From: Agrobacterium salinitolerans
GTDB lineage: Bacteria > Pseudomonadota > Alphaproteobacteria > Rhizobiales > Rhizobiaceae
Direction: 5' to 3'
Length of the DNA stretch: 64,000 nt
Assembly (NCBI RefSeq): GCF_002008225.1
Contig: NZ_MRDH01000037.1
Coordinates: 351,113 to 415,112 of the forward strand
Under the pieces are notes generated by a model that was not told the origin of the DNA, ran no database searches, and saw only the letters and a program-made list of their open reading frames with translations. This document shows positions 34,453 to 46,655 of this stretch, piece after piece. The first letter of the stretch is position 1; each line of letters starts with the position of its first letter. The translations under genes were made by a program, and so were the position numbers.

Positions 34453-34702
34453 CCCGATCAGTTTGCTGCGTCAAACGCCAAGGACAACGACCAGGCCGAG
34501 GAAATCAGGAGAGATGTGCTGCCCGAACCGCGTTGCCGTCTGATCCGGCTCGCCGAGGTCAAGGCGCAGATTGGCTCCAAGCGCCGTCCCGGTATCTATG
34601 GCGGCAGGCCGAAGGCGGCAACGAACTTCGAATCTATTCAGACAGTCCATCGCTTCGATGAAACCCACGACCGTCCACTCCATTTATCAACAAATACCCA
34701 AT
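34453..34702. other. Spacer at the accessory/core boundary
   Basis: About 250 nt between the amidohydrolase stop and the shared terminator. A minus-strand frame (34471-34683, 70 codons) and a plus-strand frame cross it without recognisable homology. It may contain a gene remnant, but I cannot support one. Confidence 0.4.
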
Positions 34703-34731
34703 AAAAAGCCGGCTGCAGAGCCGGCTTTTTT
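34703..34731. terminator. Bidirectional terminator between the catabolic locus and glmM
   Basis: AAAAAGCCGGCT and AGCCGGCTTTTT form a perfect 12-bp stem around GCAG, with a T-tract on both strands. It serves the converging amidohydrolase and glmM genes. Confidence 0.9.
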
Positions 34732-34752
34732 ACACGTTACCATAGCGGACGT

Positions 34753-36105
34753 TTACGCCGCCGAGCGGGCGTTGGCGATAACGCCGACGAGATCGTTGAC
34801 GATCTGTTCCACCTTCGCACTGTCGTCGCCTTCCGCCATGACGCGGATCAGCGGTTCCGTACCCGAAGGGCGAATAACGAGACGGCCATTATTGGCCAAT
34901 GCGCTTTCCGCATCCGCAATTGCCTGCTGCACAACAGGGTTTTCGAGCGGTTTGCCGCCGGAAATCCGCACATTCTTCAAAAGCTGCGGTACAGGCTCGA
35001 ACTTGCGACAGACTTCGCTGACCGTACGGCCCGAGCGCTTGACCTTGGCGAGAACCTGCAAGGCCGCGACAAGGCCATCGCCCGTCGTGCCATAGTCCGA
35101 CAGGACGATATGGCCGGACTGCTCGCCGCCGACGTTGAAGTTGTGGTTGCGCATGTGCTCGACGACATACCGGTCGCCCACCTTGGTGCGGGCAAGGGTA
35201 AGGCCCTTGTCGCCCAGAAAGCGCTCCAGCCCGAGGTTAGACATGACGGTCGCGACAATGCCGCCGCCGCGCAGCATGTTGTCGGCAGCCCAGCTATCGG
35301 CGATGACAGCCATGAGCTGATCACCGTCGACGATCTCGCCGCGCTCGTCGACGATGATGACGCGGTCCGCATCGCCATCGAGCGCGATGCCGATATCGGC
35401 CCGCACCTCGTGCACCTTTTTCTGCAGGGCTTCAGGATGAGTGGAGCCGCATTCGAGATTGATATTGATGCCGTTCGGCTCATTGCCGATAGTGACGACT
35501 TCCGCGCCGAGTTCCCAGAGCGCAGCGGGCGCCACCTTGTAGGCCGCGCCATTGGCGCAGTCGATGGCGATCCGCAGACCGCTTAGCGTCACGTCGCGTG
35601 GCAAGGTGCGCTTGACGAATTCGATATAACGATAAATGTCGCCGTCCACACGCTTGGCACGGCCGATCTCGCTCGGCTTGGCAAGCTGCGCATAGATATC
35701 CTTGTCGAGAAGATCCTCTATCTCCAGTTCCAGCTCATCGGAGAGCTTGTAGCCATCCGGTCCGAAAAGCTTGATGCCGTTGTCGGAGAACGGATTGTGC
35801 GAGGCCGAGATCATCACGCCGATATCGGCGCGCAGCGAACGGGTCAACATGGCGACGGCCGGTGTGGGAATGGGCCCGAGCAGGAAGACATCGAGACCGG
35901 CGGCGGTGAAACCGGCGACCAGCGCGTTCTCCAGCATGTAGCCGGAAAGGCGCGTATCCTTGCCGATGACGACGCGATGGCGGTGATGGCCACGACGGAA
36001 TATCGTCCCGACCGCAATGCCCACACGCATCGCCAGATCAGGCGTCATGGGGAATACGTTCGATTGTCCGCGGATACCATCGGTTCCGAAATAACGGCGT
36101 GCCAT
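34753..36105 (-). CDS. glmM: Phosphoglucosamine mutase
   Basis: GlmM interconverts glucosamine-6-phosphate and glucosamine-1-phosphate, feeding UDP-GlcNAc for peptidoglycan and LPS. It has 450 residues, the normal length. The N-terminus [16 protein letters not shown] is typical. The phosphoserine loop [15 protein letters not shown] near 97 carries the catalytic Ser, the metal-binding loop is [13 protein letters not shown] near 242, the sugar-binding loop is [12 protein letters not shown] near 326, and the phosphate-binding loop [17 protein letters not shown] near 405. It lies downstream of ftsH on the same strand, separated by a terminator, an arrangement common in alphaproteobacteria. Confidence 0.97.
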   Translation of the reverse strand: MARRYFGTDGIRGQSNVFPMTPDLAMRVGIAVGTIFRRGHHRHRVVIGKDTRLSGYMLENALVAGFTAAGLDVFLLGPIPTPAVAMLTRSLRADIGVMISASHNPFSDNGIKLFGPDGYKLSDELELEIEDLLDKDIYAQLAKPSEIGRAKRVDGDIYRYIEFVKRTLPRDVTLSGLRIAIDCANGAAYKVAPAALWELGAEVVTIGNEPNGININLECGSTHPEALQKKVHEVRADIGIALDGDADRVIIVDERGEIVDGDQLMAVIADSWAADNMLRGGGIVATVMSNLGLERFLGDKGLTLARTKVGDRYVVEHMRNHNFNVGGEQSGHIVLSDYGTTGDGLVAALQVLAKVKRSGRTVSEVCRKFEPVPQLLKNVRISGGKPLENPVVQQAIADAESALANNGRLVIRPSGTEPLIRVMAEGDDSAKVEQIVNDLVGVIANARSAA

Positions 36106-36239
36106 TTAAACTCCAAATCTTTTCCAGCATTCCGGCAAAAGCTGAAAACAGCCGGAAGCGTTTTTGGCTAGATGCCACAAACCACGACAAACAGCACGTA
36201 AATTACCGCAAAAATGGCTTATATCTTGTTACCAAAATG

Positions 36240-36271
36240 AAAAGGCCACCCGGAAACCCGGATGGCCTTTT
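36240..36271 (-). terminator. ftsH terminator
   Basis: AAAAGGCCA-type arms pair across an inner CCGG/CCGG segment with AAA loop, followed on the minus strand by TTTTCATTTT. It begins about 25 nt past the ftsH stop. Confidence 0.85.
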
Positions 36272-36295
36272 ACAATTCTCAGCTTGCGCGCACGA

Positions 36296-38260
<1,965 letters not shown>

Positions 38261-38414
38261 CGAACTCCCCGAACTCACACGGACATATCTGCTGCCCGCC
38301 ATTATGTCCCCCTAACATAAGGACGACATATGCCGTTGCCAAGGCAAAGCGCATTTTCTGATGCGTTTTGGTGTAAAAACTATTCCATGGCAATTCACGA
38401 AAAAGAGGCCCGAT

Positions 38415-39767
38415 TTAAACCGGGGGCTGTGGATATGCGGCGCGCCCGAATAAATTGGCGATTGCGTTCGCCAACTCAAGGTCGAAACGCGGCAGGAAAA
38501 GATCGAAAGGCGCAAGCCTCGGCGTGATGGTGACGGTCTCCACCCACGAAACCGGCCCGTCGGCCGCTACGGCAATTTGCGGCAGGCCCGCCATTGCCTG
38601 TTTCGCCACGCCAACAGGTACTGACGGAAAAAGTGCGGCGGCTTCCGCAGCATTGCTCGCTCTGCGCGCTTTGACATGCACTGGAAAAGCCGATCCGTTC
38701 TTTACGAAGAAGCGATCGTCCCACAGCATCTGTTCGTATGCGCCGATATGAAGCTCTGGCAGGCTTCGCTGCTCGCGGAACATATAAAGCCCGTCCCGCC
38801 GGCGATCGAGCAGGACGCGACCAACCGTCAACCGCCCGTTTTCAGCCTTATCGAGGAACCGCAAAACGCGCTCGAAGCTGCTTGCGGCCGGAAAATATGC
38901 CCTTCCGCCAAGGGTTGCGATCAGCGTCGCCAGCCCATGCCGGAACGCGGGAAGATCGGGATTGACACTATCGCCGGGCAATCTGGCGAGCGCAGCATGA
39001 AAGACCTGTGTGTGGCCGCGCAGGAAAGCGGCCGTTGTTTCGGAAAGCGCCTGCCTTTTGAAAGAGGTTTCCGCATCGATCCGGACGGGAGAGACGAGAA
39101 GCGTCTGCCGTACACGCACTCTCTCATATCGGGTGTTCTCATTGCTCGGATCGTCAAACCAGCCGCGTGAGCGGGAAGACACATAGTCGCGGATCGCCTG
39201 CCTCTCACACCTCAGGAACGGCCGCATGACCCAGTGACGGCCATCGTATAAGACCGCATCCGCCATGCCGGAGAGACCAAGATTGTCAGAACCGCCGTTC
39301 CGGGCGGCGCGCATCGCCACGGTTTCGCGCTGGTCGCCGATTGTATGTCCAGTCACGACAAGATCAGCGCCGGTCTCGCGGGCGACCTCGGCAATCAGGC
39401 GGTAGCGGGCAAGCCGGGAGGCTTCGGAAAGGCCTGAGACCGGTTTGTCGCCCCCCCATCGGCAGATGAAATGGGGGATGCCAAGTTCGGCGCAGAGTGT
39501 CGCCACTTTGCGCGCCTCATCGGCGGATTCCGCTCTCAGCGCGTGGTCGACGGTGACGGCGGAAAGGTGTAACCGTTCCTGACCCATCTCCGCCGCTGCC
39601 TCATGCAATGCCAGCAACAGGCCGCAGGAATCACTGCCTCCAGAGATTGCGACAAGGATATGGGCGGGTGTGTGCAGATTTTTGACAAAAGACCTCGCCG
39701 CCGCGAGCGGCGCAACAGTCTTTTCGCTCAGAATGCGGGCGTCAACCGGCATGGAAATACCCGCCAT
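38415..39767 (-). CDS. tilS: tRNA(Ile)-lysidine synthase
   Basis: TilS ligates lysine to C34 of tRNA-Ile(CAU), changing both its codon and its amino-acid identity, and is essential. The PP-loop [20 protein letters not shown] is at about 37-56, [15 protein letters not shown] follows near 72 and [14 protein letters not shown] near 135. The length of 450 residues includes a C-terminal domain typical of the longer form. It starts 12 nt after the cpoB stop, so it is co-transcribed with cpoB, and ftsH follows after 154 nt. The same tilS-ftsH order is widely conserved. Confidence 0.95.
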   Translation of the reverse strand: MAGISMPVDARILSEKTVAPLAAARSFVKNLHTPAHILVAISGGSDSCGLLLALHEAAAEMGQERLHLSAVTVDHALRAESADEARKVATLCAELGIPHFICRWGGDKPVSGLSEASRLARYRLIAEVARETGADLVVTGHTIGDQRETVAMRAARNGGSDNLGLSGMADAVLYDGRHWVMRPFLRCERQAIRDYVSSRSRGWFDDPSNENTRYERVRVRQTLLVSPVRIDAETSFKRQALSETTAAFLRGHTQVFHAALARLPGDSVNPDLPAFRHGLATLIATLGGRAYFPAASSFERVLRFLDKAENGRLTVGRVLLDRRRDGLYMFREQRSLPELHIGAYEQMLWDDRFFVKNGSAFPVHVKARRASNAAEAAALFPSVPVGVAKQAMAGLPQIAVAADGPVSWVETVTITPRLAPFDLFLPRFDLELANAIANLFGRAAYPQPPV

Positions 39768-39779
39768 GACAGGGAAAAA

Positions 39780-40784
39780 TCAGCAGCTCAGGCGCTTCTG
39801 TTCGCTGGCAACCTTGTTCAGCACGGTCTTCGAGGCACTGGGATAACGCTTCGGCACCTCGCGCAGCGTGGCGCAGGCGGTTTCGGTATTGTCGAGAGCG
39901 GCAAGCGACATGCCGAGCTTCATCAGCATTTCCGGCGCCTTCGGAGATTTGCCGTAGGCCTGATGGCCGTTCAGGAAGGTTTTTGCGGCCTCATTGAATT
40001 TGCCCTGGGAATATTGCGCCTCGCCTAACCAGAAGCTCGCATCCGCGGCCTTCGCGCCCTTGGGATAACCCTGCAGATATTGCTGGAACCCCTGTTCCGC
40101 CAGCTTGTAGTCACCCGAAAGAACATGGCCGTAAGCGGCCTGATAGATATCGCCTTCACTGGTAAGCGCGGCCGTATTCACCGGATCGGTCTTGCGCTGG
40201 CTATTGCCCGTGTTGACGCCAGGAAGGCTGGCGGAGGAATTGTTTGCACCCTGATTCAACGTGCCGCCAACCGGCATTCCCTTGGAATCGAGTTCAATCG
40301 AGCCGAGCGTCGTCTCACCCGGCGCGCCTGTCGGAGCACTGGAGGGAGCAGACGGAGAAACGGAAGCGCCACCCTCGGGTGGCGTTTCGATGATCGTTGC
40401 AACGTCGTCGGTCGGCGGCGTGGCCGGATTGACCGGACTGGCTTCAGCCTTCTTTTTCGGCGCAGCGGTCGGGCTTGCACCCTTGCCGCTTTCCAGTTCC
40501 TGGAAGCGGAACTCATTGTCTTCCTGTGCTTTGCGGATCGTCTCCTGCATCTGCAGAAGCTGGAAGCTCATTTCCTCGATACGGCCGTTGAGCTGCCGGA
40601 TCTGTTCTTCAAGCTGCTGAACCCGATAGGCTTCATTGGCTTGAACCCGGACGACCGGGGGCTGCTGAGAGTTGATCGTGCCGAAGCTACCCCCCGCACC
40701 GAACAGCGGACCCGAAACGGCGATGCCGCTCAAGCCGGTGCAGGCTGCAAGCCCCAGCATTCCCGCCACGACAAGTTTCTTCAT
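39780..40784 (-). CDS. cpoB: Tol-Pal associated periplasmic protein CpoB/YbgF
   Basis: CpoB coordinates peptidoglycan synthesis with outer-membrane constriction through TolA and PBP1b. The 334 residues show a signal peptide (1-24, MKKLVVAGMLGLAACTGLSG) and a coiled-coil trimerisation segment (YRVQQLEEQIRQLNGRIEEM near 52-95). A long Pro/Ser/Thr-rich linker (about 105-200) is followed by tetratricopeptide repeats (YQAAYGHVLSGDYKLAEQGF near 215; ASFWLGEAQYSQGKFNEAA near 250). It lies 158 nt after pal on the same strand, behind a terminator-like hairpin, and is coupled to tilS. Confidence 0.94.
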   Translation of the reverse strand: MKKLVVAGMLGLAACTGLSGIAVSGPLFGAGGSFGTINSQQPPVVRVQANEAYRVQQLEEQIRQLNGRIEEMSFQLLQMQETIRKAQEDNEFRFQELESGKGASPTAAPKKKAEASPVNPATPPTDDVATIIETPPEGGASVSPSAPSSAPTGAPGETTLGSIELDSKGMPVGGTLNQGANNSSASLPGVNTGNSQRKTDPVNTAALTSEGDIYQAAYGHVLSGDYKLAEQGFQQYLQGYPKGAKAADASFWLGEAQYSQGKFNEAAKTFLNGHQAYGKSPKAPEMLMKLGMSLAALDNTETACATLREVPKRYPSASKTVLNKVASEQKRLSC

Positions 40785-40890
40785 CTCATTCGTCCTGCCT
40801 TAACTGATTTGCACCGGAATGGCGCAAGCCGGATTTTTTCCATATCAACCGAAAAAGCAACTTAACTTCGGCCAAACTATGAAAAAAACA

Positions 40891-40914
40891 AAAGGCGGCC
40901 CGAAGGCCGCCTTT
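40891..40914 (-). terminator. Terminator between pal and cpoB
   Basis: AAAGGCGGCC-CGAA-GGCCGCCTTT is a perfect 10-bp stem with a stable tetraloop, 28 nt past the pal stop and followed by TTTTGTTTTTTTC on the minus strand. Confidence 0.9.
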
Positions 40915-40942
40915 CATTCTCGTTCACAATAACGTCAGGCCA

Positions 40943-41476
40943 TTACATGCCCGCGCCACCGAGAACCGTCACAGCACGGCGGTTCTGGGACCAGCAGGAA
41001 ATGTCGTCGCAAACCGCGACCGGCTTTTCCTTACCGTAGGAGATCGTCTTCATGCGGCTTGCCGGAACACCCTGGGAAGCCAGGAAGTCACGGGTTGCAG
41101 CCGCACGACGAGCGCCCAGCGCCAGGTTGTATTCACGCGTGCCGCGTTCGTCGGCATGGCCTTCAACGGTGATGGCGTAGTTCGGATAACGGGCCAGCCA
41201 CTGGGCCTGACGCTGCAGGGTCTGCTGGGCGTCGGCGCGGATCGAAGTGGAGTCGGTGTCGAAGAAGATACGGTCGCCGACATTGACCGTGAAGTCCTGC
41301 TGGGAGCCCGGCGTTGCGGAGCCCGCGCCACCGAGGCCGAGTTCACCGGCGCTGTTCGGCATGTTCTTCTTGTTCGCGCAGCCTGCGAGAGCAAGCGCGA
41401 GCGTCATGGCGATGACAGCCGGGTTACGGGCCAGTTTCTGCATGGGGCTGAGTGCCGAAATGTGTGTACGGCTCAT
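40943..41476 (-). CDS. pal: Peptidoglycan-associated lipoprotein Pal
   Basis: Pal anchors the outer membrane to peptidoglycan and interacts with TolB. The 177 residues carry a signal peptide ending in a lipobox (ALALAGCANKK, lipidated Cys near 33) and a C-terminal OmpA-like domain. In that domain TDSTSIRADAQQTLQRQAQW near 75 leads to the peptidoglycan-binding motif VEGHADERGTREYNLALGARR near 105, with the conserved Asp and Arg. It lies 209 nt after tolB, separated from it by a hairpin terminator, so it probably has its own promoter. Confidence 0.97.
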   Translation of the reverse strand: MSRTHISALSPMQKLARNPAVIAMTLALALAGCANKKNMPNSAGELGLGGAGSATPGSQQDFTVNVGDRIFFDTDSTSIRADAQQTLQRQAQWLARYPNYAITVEGHADERGTREYNLALGARRAAATRDFLASQGVPASRMKTISYGKEKPVAVCDDISCWSQNRRAVTVLGGAGM

Positions 41477-41642
41477 CGCCGGTCTCTCCTTAGGATTTCA
41501 ATAACGTTGCCGGACACTAACTGATCGCGGTTAATAGCCGGCAAACGCTTATGGTTAACAGAAAGGAAATGTCCCACCTTTTGCTCCCTCACAACACTTT
41601 GCGGCAAGAAAGAGGCGCACTTCCCCATCGTATCAAGTAAAA

Positions 41643-41676
41643 CATGACGGCGCCGGTTCATACCGACGCCGTCATG
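41643..41676 (-). terminator. Terminator after tolB
   Basis: A 14-nt stem with one mismatch (CATGACGGCGCCGG against CCGACGCCGTCATG) around a 6-nt loop, followed on the minus strand by TTTTACTT. It starts 10 nt past the tolB stop and separates tolQRAB from pal. Confidence 0.82.
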
Positions 41677-41685
41677 GCAGTCATA

Positions 41686-42993
41686 TCAGTCCAGAAGCGG
41701 CGACCATGCCGGATCCGAAGCGAAAGTCGGCGTCTTGATGAGCTGTTCGTTATAGCCCGTCAGGTCGATCGAATAGAGCTGCGGACCGCCCGCGCCGGCG
41801 TTCTGACGGAAGAACATCAGCACGCGACCGTTGGGCGCCCAGGTCGGACCTTCATTATGGAAGCCGCTGGTCAGGATGCGCTCGCCCGAACCGTCGGGCT
41901 TCATCACGCCGATCGAGAACTTGCCACCCGACTGCTTGGTGAAGGCGATCAGATCGCCGCGCGGCGACCATACCGGTGTGGAATAGGAACCGTCGCCAAA
42001 GGAAACGCGCTGTTGCCCGGAACCATCGGCATTCATGATGTAGATCTGCTGGCGGCCGCCACGGTCGCTTTCGAAGGCAACACGCTGACCATCCGGCGAA
42101 TAGGACGGCGCGGTATCGATAGCGGCTGTATTCGTTAGCCGCGTCGTGGTGCGCGAACGCAGGTCCATGGTGTAGATATTGGCATTGCCATCCTGCTGCA
42201 GGCTCATGATAACTTTCTGGCCATCCGGCGAAAAGCGCGGCGAGAAGGTCATGCCGGGGAAATTGCCGACAACTTCACGCTGTCCGGTTTCCAGCTGCAG
42301 CAGGTAAACGCGCGGCTGCTGGCCTTCGAAGGACATGTAGGTCACTTCCTGACGGTTCGGCGAAAAACGCGGCGTCAGAACGATATCGTTCGAATTGGTG
42401 AGGTTGCGGACGTTGAAACCGTCCTGATCCATGATCGACAGCTGGCGCTTGCGGGCCGTCTTCGGGCCGCTTTCAGAGACGAAAACGACGCGGGTATCGA
42501 AGTAGCCCTTTTCACCGGTGATGCGCTCATAGATGGCGTCGGCGATGATGTGGGCGACGCGCCGCCAATTTTCCGGCTGGGTGAAGAACTGCTGGCCGGT
42601 CATCTGCTGGCCCGCGAACGTATCCCACAGGCGGAACTCGGCGCGCAGGCGGCCATCGCTTTCACGCGTGACACGGCCGGTCACGAGCGCCTGGGCGTTG
42701 ATGACCTTCCAGTCCTCGAAACGCGGCTGCTGATCCGGATTGCTGATCTTTTCAATGAAAGCGTTCTTGTTGACCGGCGCGAATAGGCCGGAGCGCTGCA
42801 GGTCGGCGGCAATCACCGCGGAAACCTGTGCGCCGATGCCGTCGCTCGACATGAAGTCGGTGATGGCAATGGGCAGCGGCTCGACATTGCCCTTGTTGAT
42901 GTTGATTTCCACCCGCGCAAAAGCCGGTGCGGAGAAAACCGACATGAGGGCCGCGACAGCGAGCACCAGCCGGATCGGCGAAAATATCTTCAT
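41686..42993 (-). CDS. tolB: Tol-Pal system periplasmic protein TolB
   Basis: TolB is the periplasmic beta-propeller that shuttles between Pal and TolA. It has 435 residues: signal peptide [20 protein letters not shown] ending APAFA, an N-terminal alpha/beta domain ([20 protein letters not shown]), and six WD40-like beta-propeller blades with repeated SPDGQ/F-type motifs such as [20 protein letters not shown] near 290 and [13 protein letters not shown] near 340. ATG 42993 has AAAGG just upstream and gives a clean signal peptide. An ATG at 43017 overlapping the tolA stop would add eight residues and is the alternative. Confidence 0.95.
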   Translation of the reverse strand: MKIFSPIRLVLAVAALMSVFSAPAFARVEININKGNVEPLPIAITDFMSSDGIGAQVSAVIAADLQRSGLFAPVNKNAFIEKISNPDQQPRFEDWKVINAQALVTGRVTRESDGRLRAEFRLWDTFAGQQMTGQQFFTQPENWRRVAHIIADAIYERITGEKGYFDTRVVFVSESGPKTARKRQLSIMDQDGFNVRNLTNSNDIVLTPRFSPNRQEVTYMSFEGQQPRVYLLQLETGQREVVGNFPGMTFSPRFSPDGQKVIMSLQQDGNANIYTMDLRSRTTTRLTNTAAIDTAPSYSPDGQRVAFESDRGGRQQIYIMNADGSGQQRVSFGDGSYSTPVWSPRGDLIAFTKQSGGKFSIGVMKPDGSGERILTSGFHNEGPTWAPNGRVLMFFRQNAGAGGPQLYSIDLTGYNEQLIKTPTFASDPAWSPLLD

Positions 42994-43013
42994 GTTGCCA
43001 GGCCTTTCAGCAT

Positions 43014-44183
43014 TCATAGCAATTCACTGGGATCGAAGTTCACGACAACTTCGTTCCATGCGTCATATTTATCGGCAGGAAGGTTCGTGAAAGGAGCAGA
43101 ACGCATGATGGCGCGATACGCTCCGCCAGAAAGAGCACGGCGCGTCCCTTCGGAACCGCCGGTCGCCTCGATCTCGGGCCGACCGATGATCGACCCATCA
43201 CGGTCGAGCTTCATGGTGACCCGGACGCGAACGTCCGAGGCATCTGCCATGCCGGGAATGATCTGCCAGTTCTTCTGGATCGCGCCGCGCAGCGCATCCA
43301 TTTCCGTCTGGCTGAGCGTCGAACCGCCCGTCGTCTTCTTGCCGCCAAGCGAGGCCTGTTGGGTGGAACGCTTTGCGCCACCGCCCGAAGGCGCCTGCTT
43401 GTTCAAAAGCGCGGCGATATCGTCAGCGTTAAAATCGCTTTCCTTCGAAGAGGCCGATTTCGCAGTCTCCTGCTTCTTCTCGCCGGGTTTCTTGTCGGAA
43501 GGCTTGTCAGTGGACTTCGCCTGATCGGGCTTGGTCTCGGCCGGTTTTTCAGCGGGCTTCTGCTCTGCGGGCTTGGTCTCAGCCTGCTTCGGCTCTTCCG
43601 GCTTCGGCGGCTCGGGGCGGGAATTCGGGCGAGGAACGTTCTGCGGCACGGGGATTTCGGCCGGTTCCTGCTGCGCGGGCGGCGGCTCTTCGGCCTTGGT
43701 TTCCTGCGGCGGCGGTTCCGGCTTCGGCTGCGGCGCGATCTCGGGCTTGGTTTGCGGCAAGGCGGCCATTTCCTGCGGCTTCGGAGCCGAGGTTTCTTCC
43801 TTGACGATTTCCTTTACCTCGTTCGCCTTGGTATCGACGACGGGTTGCGGCTTTTCCTGCTTTGGCGGAGCGGCGGCGCTGAGATTGTCGTTGGGCTTGG
43901 TGGTCGGGGTCGGCGGCGCTTCGATATCGGCCGTGTTGTTGCCGACATTCTGGGCGTTCTCGACAATATCCGGCCGCGTAGTCGGCACCGGGGCTGACTT
44001 TTCCGCTTTCGGCGCGTTCTTGTCGCCCTGCTGGATCTGGCTCAGCTCCTCGATAGGCACCAGTTCCACCGGCAGGGCCTCAGCCTGCGACACGTCAAGC
44101 GGCTCCGGCGAGCCCAGGGAAACAAGGGCGAAAGCCAGAAGCGACGCGTGCACGATCGCGGATGTGGTAAGGCTGCCCTTCAT
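43014..44183 (-). CDS. tolA: Cell-envelope integrity protein TolA
   Basis: TolA spans the periplasm and links inner-membrane TolQR to TolB-Pal. It has 389 residues: one N-terminal membrane anchor ([13 protein letters not shown] near 13-28), a long Pro/Lys/Glu-rich segment (about 45-260), and a C-terminal TonB-like domain ([20 protein letters not shown] near 290, then [15 protein letters not shown]) that contacts TolB/Pal. The middle region is rich in PKP and EKP repeats instead of the long alanine-rich helix of enterobacteria. It starts 9 nt after tolR and overlaps the alternative tolB start. Confidence 0.93.
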   Translation of the reverse strand: MKGSLTTSAIVHASLLAFALVSLGSPEPLDVSQAEALPVELVPIEELSQIQQGDKNAPKAEKSAPVPTTRPDIVENAQNVGNNTADIEAPPTPTTKPNDNLSAAAPPKQEKPQPVVDTKANEVKEIVKEETSAPKPQEMAALPQTKPEIAPQPKPEPPPQETKAEEPPPAQQEPAEIPVPQNVPRPNSRPEPPKPEEPKQAETKPAEQKPAEKPAETKPDQAKSTDKPSDKKPGEKKQETAKSASSKESDFNADDIAALLNKQAPSGGGAKRSTQQASLGGKKTTGGSTLSQTEMDALRGAIQKNWQIIPGMADASDVRVRVTMKLDRDGSIIGRPEIEATGGSEGTRRALSGGAYRAIMRSAPFTNLPADKYDAWNEVVVNFDPSELL

Positions 44184-44192
44184 CGCTTTACG

Positions 44193-44648
44193 TCAATTGT
44201 CCTGTTTCTGCTGGGTCACGAGGCCGATATTCTTGAAACCAGCCGCCTGGATACGCGCCATCACATCGGCAACGACGCCATATGCGGCAACGGAATCCGC
44301 GCGCACGAAGATGCGTTCATTATAACCTGTCGTGGCAATCGCCTGCAGCTTGTCGGCCACTTCGGCCGCCTGGATTTCGGTTTCCTGCAAATGGATCTGG
44401 CCATTGGCATTGACGGAAATCGTGATCGGCTGCGTGTCCGAGTTCAGCGCATTGGCGGATGTCTGCGGCAGGTCGATCGGCACGCCGACAGTCATCATCG
44501 GCGCCGCCACCATGAAGATGATGAGCAGCACGAGCATGACGTCGACCAACGGCGTCACGTTGATCTCGCTGATCGCACCGCCCCTGCGTCGTCCGCCGCG
44601 CCCCCTGCGTCCACCGGAACCGCCGCCGCCACCTGCTGACATACCCAT
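44193..44648 (-). CDS. tolR: Tol-Pal system protein TolR
   Basis: TolR, an ExbD/TolR-family protein, uses the proton gradient with TolQ to energise TolA. It has 151 residues: a glycine/arginine-rich cytosolic tail (GGGGSGGRRGRGGRRRGGA), then the membrane segment with the essential Asp in EINVTPLVDVMLVLLIIFMV near 28-47, and a periplasmic domain to the end. It follows tolQ by 52 nt and precedes tolA by 9 nt, in the standard order. Confidence 0.96.
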   Translation of the reverse strand: MGMSAGGGGGSGGRRGRGGRRRGGAISEINVTPLVDVMLVLLIIFMVAAPMMTVGVPIDLPQTSANALNSDTQPITISVNANGQIHLQETEIQAAEVADKLQAIATTGYNERIFVRADSVAAYGVVADVMARIQAAGFKNIGLVTQQKQDN

Positions 44649-44700
44649 ATCATCTACTCCATTTTGCCTTGCGGCAAATTACTGCACAGCATGCGGCCGC

Positions 44701-45420
44701 TTATTGGGCGGCCTGCCGTGTCTGAAGTTTTTCATCGATCTGGCGTGACAGGATCGCGGAGAACTCGTCGGCAAAACCTTCCATGCGGGCGGAAAGCTTA
44801 TGCGCGTCGGCCGTGAACTTGTTGTAGGCGATAACCGCGGGAATAGCCGCGACAAGACCGATAGCTGTCGCCAGAAGCGCTTCGGCGATACCCGGCGCCA
44901 CGACCGCAAGGTTGGTGGACTTCGAACCGGCAATCGCCTGGAACGAGGTCATGATACCAACGACCGTACCGAAAAGACCGATGAAGGGACCGGCCGAACC
45001 GATGGTGGCGAGCGAACCGAGGCGCGCCTCGTATTGTTCGCCTTCACGCGCAATCGTCACGTCCATCGCCCGGTCGATACGCATCTGCAGACCGATGGGC
45101 GAGCGTGCGCCGCGCTCGAAGGACTTTTTCCATTCGCGCATGGCGGAAACGAAAATCGCCGCAAGACCGCCGTTCTGGCGTTCCGCCAGCGTGCGGTAAA
45201 GCTCTTCAAGCGACTGGCCCGACCAGAACACCTGTTCGAACTGGTCGAACTGGCGTTTTGCCTTGCCGAAGCTCACATACTTGTCGAAGACGATCGCCCA
45301 CGTCCAGACCGAGGCGGCGATAAGTCCGATCATCACGAGCTTCACGATGAGGCCCGCCTGCATAAACAGCGCCCAGAGACTTACATCGTGCGTCGCCGCT
45401 GCCAAACCTGCCTGTTCCAT
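44701..45420 (-). CDS. tolQ: Tol-Pal system protein TolQ
   Basis: TolQ is a MotA/TolQ/ExbB-family inner-membrane protein that forms the proton channel with TolR. The 239 residues have three membrane segments: about 15-40 (LWALFMQAGLIVKLVMIGL), and two more in the C-terminal half, in LATIGSAGPFIGLFGTVVGI near 133-152 and ALLATAIGLVAAIPAVIAYN near 178-198. I prefer ATG 45420 (MEQAGLAAATHD), where homology begins, over the ATG 17 codons upstream. It opens the tolQRAB run and follows ybgC by 261 nt. Confidence 0.95.
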   Translation of the reverse strand: MEQAGLAAATHDVSLWALFMQAGLIVKLVMIGLIAASVWTWAIVFDKYVSFGKAKRQFDQFEQVFWSGQSLEELYRTLAERQNGGLAAIFVSAMREWKKSFERGARSPIGLQMRIDRAMDVTIAREGEQYEARLGSLATIGSAGPFIGLFGTVVGIMTSFQAIAGSKSTNLAVVAPGIAEALLATAIGLVAAIPAVIAYNKFTADAHKLSARMEGFADEFSAILSRQIDEKLQTRQAAQ

Positions 45421-45681
45421 AAATATCCAATCCCCGAATCCAAACGCCCGGTACGGGACCGGGCGATTCAAACGCGTGTTAACGCTCGAAGCTATGCGGC
45501 CGCAGCCGCCAACCCCTTAGCCATACCCCGATACTTGCCAGTAAGCCTTACTTGCCAATAAATTTGGTGAAAGGAAGGCGTGCGCCGCACAAATACCAGT
45601 TGCTAAAGTAAGACACCATTATGGTTAAAGGAGTGTTACAGCCCGGCCACGCAGGACGAGTTTACTGGACCGGGCCGCCGA

Positions 45682-46122
45682 TTACTTCAGGAATTTTTCC
45701 GCTACCGTCTCCGGAAGGCGCCTCGGCCGACCATTGGCATTGATGACGGCGATGATGACCTTGGCGGCGACAAGCAGCGTTTCGCCGCGTCGGATTTCCT
45801 GATTGAGCACCATTTTCGCGCCGCCCGCCTTTTCGGTGATGGTGGTGATGGTCAAGACGTCATCCATCCGCGCCGGGCTCTTGAAATCGATCTCCATGCG
45901 GTGAACAACGAAGACCAGACCCTCCTCATCGGCGGTCAGAAGCGCGCTTTGTTCGCAGCCCAGGCACCGCAGGTAATCGGTGCGGCCGCGCTCGAGAAAA
46001 TGCAGATAACGGGCGTGGTAAACGAGACCGGAAAAATCCGTATCCTCATAATAGACGCGTTGTGTCAGGCGGTGGCCATGGTCGATGAGTTCGCCCGAAA
46101 GCGAAACTACAAGCTCGCTCAT
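45682..46122 (-). CDS. ybgC: Tol-Pal associated acyl-CoA thioesterase YbgC
   Basis: YbgC is a hot-dog-fold thioesterase of the 4-hydroxybenzoyl-CoA thioesterase group. It acts on acyl-CoA or acyl-ACP and is encoded with tol-pal across proteobacteria. The 146 residues include the catalytic Asp segment TQRVYYEDTDFSGLVYHARYL near 20-40 and RTDYLRCLG near 48. It lies upstream of tolQ in the same orientation and its start overlaps the stop of the Nudix gene by 4 nt, which joins it to the Nudix-DinB genes in one possible transcript. Confidence 0.93.
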   Translation of the reverse strand: MSELVVSLSGELIDHGHRLTQRVYYEDTDFSGLVYHARYLHFLERGRTDYLRCLGCEQSALLTADEEGLVFVVHRMEIDFKSPARMDDVLTITTITEKAGGAKMVLNQEIRRGETLLVAAKVIIAVINANGRPRRLPETVAEKFLK

Positions 46123-46655
46123 AGTGTCTCCTTGAGAATTTTGGCTACACGGGCCCGACCTTCCCGAACGATAAGATGCGCGTGCAACGGAGGCAGCGCC
46201 TCGATACGTTCCGCGATAAACCGGGGTCGGAGATCATTTTGCAGTAGGGCAGCACGCTGGGCGGCCAGCCAGCGGAATTCCACTTCGACTCCATCCAGCA
46301 CCCGATGCACGATATCGCTTTCATGGAACGGCAAAGGCTGGTGAAGTGAGATCAGATAATAAAATCCCAGCTCGTGGGCTGCGTACTTGCCAAAGGTGAA
46401 GAAATTCTCGGCCGACCAGAGACGGCGTTCGACCGAACAATCCCGGTCAAGTTCCTCACCGATTTCGCGGATAATGGTTTCCTCAGAGCTTTCGCCGATT
46501 TCCGCCCGACCACCCGGCAGGGCCCAATAGCTGTCGCCAACACCGCGCTGAACGAGAACATGATCATTCTGGAAAATAAGCGCCGCAACCCGCATGCTGA
46601 AAAGCTGCGGTTTCCGCTCCAGCCGGATCATGTGGCGTTCAGGCGCAGAGGTCAT
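46119..46655 (-). CDS. Nudix hydrolase (first of a tandem pair, degenerate Nudix box)
   Basis: A 178-residue Nudix-fold protein that would hydrolyse a nucleoside-diphosphate-linked compound. The Nudix box GGRAEIGESSEETIIREIGE continues ELD, so the final conserved Gly of the consensus (GX5EX7REUXEEXGU) is Asp, while the metal-binding REXXEE core is kept. Flanking segments match its neighbour downstream in coordinates: FSMRVAALIFQNDHVLVQRG near the start and AHELGFYYLISL. It overlaps both neighbours by 4 nt (ybgC and the second Nudix gene), so all are translationally coupled. Confidence 0.88.
   Translation of the reverse strand: MTSAPERHMIRLERKPQLFSMRVAALIFQNDHVLVQRGVGDSYWALPGGRAEIGESSEETIIREIGEELDRDCSVERRLWSAENFFTFGKYAAHELGFYYLISLHQPLPFHESDIVHRVLDGVEVEFRWLAAQRAALLQNDLRPRFIAERIEALPPLHAHLIVREGRARVAKILKETL

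Noticed and set aside
43300..44000. Plus-strand Gly/Leu-rich frames opposite tolA
   Set aside because: They reflect the Pro/Lys/Glu-rich codons of tolA read on the other strand and have no ribosome sites.
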